Below, piece after piece: positions 31,871-34,963 of a stretch of 34,963 bases of DNA. Source of the DNA: Ruminococcus sp. (GTDB taxonomy: Bacteria; Bacillota; Clostridia; Oscillospirales; Ruminococcaceae); the NCBI GenBank assembly GCA_017519415.1, contig JAFWSI010000018.1, forward strand, positions 1 to 34,963, given 5' to 3'. Each line of letters opens with the position of its first letter. Position 1 is the first letter of the stretch. Made by a program: the position numbers and the translations under genes. The notes below the pieces were generated by a model that worked only from the letters and a program-made list of their open reading frames with translations, ran no database searches and had not been told where the DNA came from.

Positions 31871-32221
31871 TCAGAAAAGACCGGGGAGAGATACTCCGCC
31901 TGTGATCTTGCTCATTTCTGTCTCTGTAGTGCTCTCGACATTGTTTACAGCCTCGTTTACAGCGCTGATGATGAGATCCTGGAGCATATCTATATCCTCG
32001 GGATCAACGACCTCGGGCTTGATAGTAAGAGACTTGATGGTCTTCTTTCCTGTGATCGTGACCTCAACAGCTCCGCCGCCTGCTGACGCAGAAAACTCTC
32101 TTGCCTCAATGTCCTCCTGAAGCACTGTGATCTGATCCTGCATCTTCTGAGCCTGCTTGATCATCTGATTCATGTTCTGAGCGCCGCCGCCATTGACATT
32201 CTTGGGTAATCTTGCTTTCAT
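31871..32221 (-). CDS. ybaB: YbaB/EbfC-family nucleoid-associated protein
   Basis: The 116-aa protein begins with a run of basic residues and NMNQMIKQAQKMQDQITVLQEDIEAREFSASAGGGAVEVTITGKKTIKSLTI, the diagnostic YbaB sequence; it forms dimers that bind DNA. Its place between dnaX and recR is conserved across bacteria. AAAGGAG lies nine bases before the ATG. Confidence 0.95.
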   Translation of the reverse strand: MKARLPKNVNGGGAQNMNQMIKQAQKMQDQITVLQEDIEAREFSASAGGGAVEVTITGKKTIKSLTIKPEVVDPEDIDMLQDLIISAVNEAVNNVESTTETEMSKITGGVSLPGLF

Positions 32222-32280
32222 TTTAAATTCTCCTTTGAAAATATGATTCTTGTTTTATATCAAGCAAATTCCATTTGCTT

Positions 32281-33894
32281 TTAAACGTTTTCCTTTTCCA
32301 CAGCCGTTTCTATCCTGCTTTCCATAGCCTTCTTTACTATCTGCTCGGCAAGATTCTTCTGCTCTGTGACAGTGGTCGCGCATTTTGCCTTGATTATGAA
32401 GCGCTGTCCGAGAACATTGGCTACAGCAATACCAAGGGAATTGGCGTTCTCCTTGACCTTGAATAGCTCCATGAAGAAGCGGTTCTGCGCGGTTATGAAC
32501 ATATAGTTGCCTGCCGTGCCCGCAAAGGAGCCGTCAAGACTTCCCGCAACGGCGGGATTTATCTTCCTGAACTCCTCCAGGACCTCGCCCCAGCGCTCGC
32601 AGGGGATAATATCCTCGGGCTTGAGCTTCTTTATGTCTATTGTGGGTATGATCTTTTCCTCGGACTGGGGCGCAGTTGCCTCCAGCACCTCGGGCTGCTC
32701 CGGAGCCTGCACCGTATTCTGAACAGCCTTCGGGACAGAGCTGAGCTTATTCTCCAACTGTTTTATTTTATCATAAATTTCGGAATTGTCAATACTTTCG
32801 GGAACATTCCTTACGTTTCCGCAGAGCTTTATGAGGGACATCTCGAATTCAACACGCTTATTCATAGCCCTTTGCATACGCTCGCGGCACTCCTGGAGCG
32901 CCGACAGCCTGTCCATCACCGCAGGCAGATCGGACTTCCCGGCAAGAGCTTTGAGCCGCTCAAGCTCGTCGGGCATACATACTATCAGCTTGTCCGCAGT
33001 TGCGGGAGAGGCCTTCAGCAGCATGATGTTCCTGAGCTGAGTTATGAGCTCCTCACAGAGCCTTGACAGATCCTTGGACATATCGTAAAGATCCGAGGTT
33101 ATGGAAAGGGCTTTCGGAACGTCCTTGTCGGATATTGCGTCCAGCATATCGTAGAGGTAGTCCCTTCCTGCGATACCTGCGGCGGCAGATACCGCCTCGG
33201 CGTCTATTTTCTCCGCGCAGACCGAGCACTGGTCGAGGAGGGATACCGCGTCGCGCATACCTCCGTCCGCAAGCTTGGCTATCATGGCTGCACCGTCCTC
33301 GGTGAGGTCAAGCTCCTCCTGCTGAGCGATGTAGCTCAGGCGCTTTGCGATGTCCTCGGGCTTTATCCTGCGGAAATCATAGCGCTGGCAGCGGGAAACG
33401 ATAGTTGCGGGGACCTTGTGTATCTCGGTGGTGGCAAGTATGAACTTCACATACGGCGGAGGCTCCTCCATGATCTTCAGCAGGGCGTTGAAGGCGCCCT
33501 GTGAGAGCATATGCACCTCGTCTATGATGTATATCTTATAGGCTCCTCTTTCGGGAGTATATACCGCAGCATCGCGGAGGTCGCGGATATTGTCCACGCC
33601 GTTGTTGGAGGCTGCGTCGATCTCGACAATATCAGTAAGTGCACCGCTGTCCGCGTCACGGCATATGTCGCACTCGAGACAGGGATTGCCGTCCTTCATA
33701 TTGCGGCAGTTCACCGCCTTGGCAAGGATACGCGCACAGGTGGTCTTGCCCGTGCCTCTCGAGCCAGTGAAAAGGTATGCATGGGCGGTCCTGCCGCTTT
33801 TTATCTGGTTTTTAAGAGCTTCCGTGGTATATTCCTGGGATATGACGTCATCGAAGGTAAGAGGACGCCATTTGCGGTAAAGTGCCTTATACAC
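32281..33894 (-). CDS. dnaX: DNA polymerase III subunit gamma/tau
   Basis: The 537-aa clamp-loader ATPase has Walker A GSRGTGKTT at residues 44-52, a zinc module with C63, C72, C75 and C78, Walker B IIDEVH at 123-128 and the sensor SRCQRYDFRRI. A domain III collar follows, then a shorter tau-like tail. No A-rich slippage site for a programmed frameshift is visible in the tail. It starts at GTG 33894 with AAAGGAG eight bases upstream. It is the usual first gene of the dnaX-ybaB-recR unit. Confidence 0.96.
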   Translation of the reverse strand: MYKALYRKWRPLTFDDVISQEYTTEALKNQIKSGRTAHAYLFTGSRGTGKTTCARILAKAVNCRNMKDGNPCLECDICRDADSGALTDIVEIDAASNNGVDNIRDLRDAAVYTPERGAYKIYIIDEVHMLSQGAFNALLKIMEEPPPYVKFILATTEIHKVPATIVSRCQRYDFRRIKPEDIAKRLSYIAQQEELDLTEDGAAMIAKLADGGMRDAVSLLDQCSVCAEKIDAEAVSAAAGIAGRDYLYDMLDAISDKDVPKALSITSDLYDMSKDLSRLCEELITQLRNIMLLKASPATADKLIVCMPDELERLKALAGKSDLPAVMDRLSALQECRERMQRAMNKRVEFEMSLIKLCGNVRNVPESIDNSEIYDKIKQLENKLSSVPKAVQNTVQAPEQPEVLEATAPQSEEKIIPTIDIKKLKPEDIIPCERWGEVLEEFRKINPAVAGSLDGSFAGTAGNYMFITAQNRFFMELFKVKENANSLGIAVANVLGQRFIIKAKCATTVTEQKNLAEQIVKKAMESRIETAVEKENV

Positions 33895-33912
33895 AGCCTT
33901 TTCTCCTTTCGC

Positions 33913-34803
33913 TCAGTTCTCCTTGCTCTCAGAGCCTTTCAGCTCAACGAACACTTTATACTGCTTTCTGAAGCCGTTGGGATCCTCGGGGCCCGCGATA
34001 AGAGCCTGCTGATAGAGCTCCTCACCCTTTTCACGGTTCCCGAGAAGAACGTTTGCGAGAGCCGCTCCGCAAAGAGCCTCCGCATAGTTCTCGTGCTTGT
34101 CTATGGATCTGCCAAACCATTCCAGCGCAGAAGCGCCGTCGTTCAGCTTAAGGTACATATTTCCCATTTCGCAGCAGATAATATCCCTGTACTTGTAATC
34201 TCCGTCCATGAGCCCCGAATATATCTCCCGCGCTCTTGCGGCGTTTCCGTTCTCGACGTGGCACCGCGCGATGAATATGGGCAGCTCGGGGATATAGAAG
34301 CCGTTTTCCTGCGCCTTTTCATAGCATAGGATAGCATTGGGAAAGGCGTTCATTATCTGATAGCATCTTCCGCGGTAAAACTCATTCACACCCGTTTCCT
34401 CGGCAGTGAGCTTCATATCTCCGTTGCCCAGATCGGTGAACACCTCGAGGGCTCTGCGGAAATCGTTCCTGTGGAAGAGCTCGAGCCCCTCCTCGAAAAG
34501 CATTGAGCTCCGCTTAAGACCCGCAAAGGCGGTGCCGATAAGGCTCTCGTCGTAGCGGTGAAAGAGCTTGCCCTTGAAGTCTGCAAGCTTCAGCAAGGTT
34601 AGACCCGCAACGCTCACCGTAAAAGCGGTGATCATATTGTTGAACAGGTCGAACCAGCCCAGACCGTCCCCGCCTTTCATGAGGGCAGAATACACCGTAT
34701 AGACAAACATATACAGAAACGCGAATGCAGCCCCCGGGACAACGGATCGCTTTATACACAGCCATACTCTTGCTGCACGTCTTGCAAGGATCGAACGGAA
34801 CAT
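33913..34803 (-). CDS. Membrane-anchored TPR-repeat protein
   Basis: About 296 aa. The N-terminus holds two membrane segments (about residues 17-39 and 50-73). From about residue 100 there is a series of tetratricopeptide-type helices, including NEFYRGRCYQIMNAFPNAILCYEKAQENGF, RCHVENGNAARAREIYSGLM and DGASALEWFGRSIDKHENYAEALCGAALANVLLGNREKGEELYQQAL. TPR repeats mediate protein contacts; the partner is unknown. ATG 34803 was chosen because an in-frame extension upstream runs through the SRP RNA gene; GGGGGTG lies just before the ATG. It sits between the SRP RNA and dnaX, 18 bases before dnaX. Confidence 0.8.
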   Translation of the reverse strand: MFRSILARRAARVWLCIKRSVVPGAAFAFLYMFVYTVYSALMKGGDGLGWFDLFNNMITAFTVSVAGLTLLKLADFKGKLFHRYDESLIGTAFAGLKRSSMLFEEGLELFHRNDFRRALEVFTDLGNGDMKLTAEETGVNEFYRGRCYQIMNAFPNAILCYEKAQENGFYIPELPIFIARCHVENGNAARAREIYSGLMDGDYKYRDIICCEMGNMYLKLNDGASALEWFGRSIDKHENYAEALCGAALANVLLGNREKGEELYQQALIAGPEDPNGFRKQYKVFVELKGSESKEN

Positions 34804-34819
34804 ATTCCACACCCCCGTC

Positions 34820-34955
34820 AAAAAAAATTCCGGAACATAGATGTGCAGGCTTGCTGCGGCACACAACACGCACCGCTTAATGCTGCTCGGTCTCCCGCCT
34901 GACATGGTTCACGGGGTCTTGTTGCACAGGGCCCACACATCTATATTTCGGAATT
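34820..34955 (-). ncRNA. ffs: Signal recognition particle RNA, small bacterial type
   Basis: Read on the minus strand, the conserved helix 8 core is GTCAGG (34903-34898), then CGG-GAGA-CCG, then AGCAGC (34887-34882). This is the Ffh-binding symmetric/asymmetric loop pair capped by a GNRA tetraloop (GAGA instead of the common GGAA). The flanks pair over a long rod: ATAGATGTG near the 5' end pairs with CACATCTAT, and AATTCCG (34955-34949) pairs with CGGAATT (34832-34826), followed by at least six T residues that act as terminator. The size of about 136 nt, including the terminator, fits the small form without an Alu domain. It scaffolds Ffh for targeting of membrane proteins. In Bacillus subtilis the SRP RNA is also just upstream of dnaX. 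Confidence 0.9.
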
Positions 34956-34963
34956 TCATACCC

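Noticed and set aside
34804-34905. 34-codon N-terminal extension of the TPR protein
   Set aside because: It reads through the 3' half and terminator of the SRP RNA; the ATG at 34803 is the plausible start.
1-34963. CRISPR array, prophage, insertion sequence or integrase
   Set aside because: No regular spaced repeats, transposase, integrase or phage structural gene was seen. The only repeats are the REP-like palindromes and short operator repeats.
1-34963. tRNA or rRNA genes
   Set aside because: Intergenic regions were read for tRNA-like ends (CCA, GGTTCGAATCC) and rRNA motifs; none was found. The only clear RNA gene is the SRP RNA, together with the T-box leader.

Overview
The window looks like chromosomal DNA of a low-to-mid GC Firmicute, most likely a gut or rumen Ruminococcus-type clostridium (Oscillospiraceae). 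This is inferred from strong AGGAGG ribosome sites, sigma-A promoters, a T-box leader, rho-independent terminators, an AgrC/AgrA-like two-component pair, an SRP RNA near a dnaX-ybaB-recR block, and an indolepyruvate oxidoreductase next to a phenylacetate-CoA ligase. No species was confirmed because no search was possible.

Layout. 1-120: start of a secreted protein (minus strand). 744-2642: three-gene operon (Cys-rich DUF3795 protein, AAC(3)-family acetyltransferase, GT2 glycosyltransferase). 2764-5822: two XRE-type regulators, the second (HTH plus cupin) in an operon with an acyl-CoA synthetase. 5882-9081: a GHKL kinase / LytTR regulator pair (minus), a divergent promoter with upstream direct repeats, a 13-codon peptide gene, a highly structured RNA-like stretch and a 151-aa protein. 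9182-10903: a MutS-family ATPase. 10946-13247: ECF sigma factor and a membrane protein that is probably its anti-sigma factor (minus). 13412-14332: uridine-kinase-like enzyme. 14505-19453: threonine-type T-box leader, a small unknown protein, thrS and ppk1. 19581-21740: phosphatidylserine synthase and two related lipoproteins. 21795-25514: iorA, iorB, a nested inverted repeat, and a phenylacetate-CoA ligase. 25545-28217: DUF2726 protein, DUF1275 membrane protein, glyS. 28430-29615: GtrB-type glycosyltransferase and a small membrane protein. 29852-31189: aspartate kinase. 31262-34955: SRP RNA, a TPR membrane protein, dnaX, ybaB and recR, all on the minus strand.

The most interesting segment is 7181-9036. 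An AgrA-like regulator and AgrC-like kinase lie divergent to a sigma-A promoter (TTGTCA-N17-TATAAT). Two TTCACTC direct repeats with a 21-bp period sit just upstream of its -35. The first thing translated from that promoter is MGDFLEWLLAALL, behind an AAAAGGAGGT ribosome site. It is followed by a stretch able to fold into a three-way junction. The arrangement resembles a minimal, processing-free peptide signalling or effector circuit, with some likeness to the agr RNAIII/delta-haemolysin module. That function is inference only.

Other points of note are the pairing of IorAB with PaaK (fitting reductive synthesis of aromatic amino acids from arylacetates), an unexplained gene between the T-box and thrS, palindromic operator candidates at the aspartate kinase and XRE promoters, a threefold repeat in the putative anti-sigma factor, and an SRP RNA with a GAGA tetraloop.
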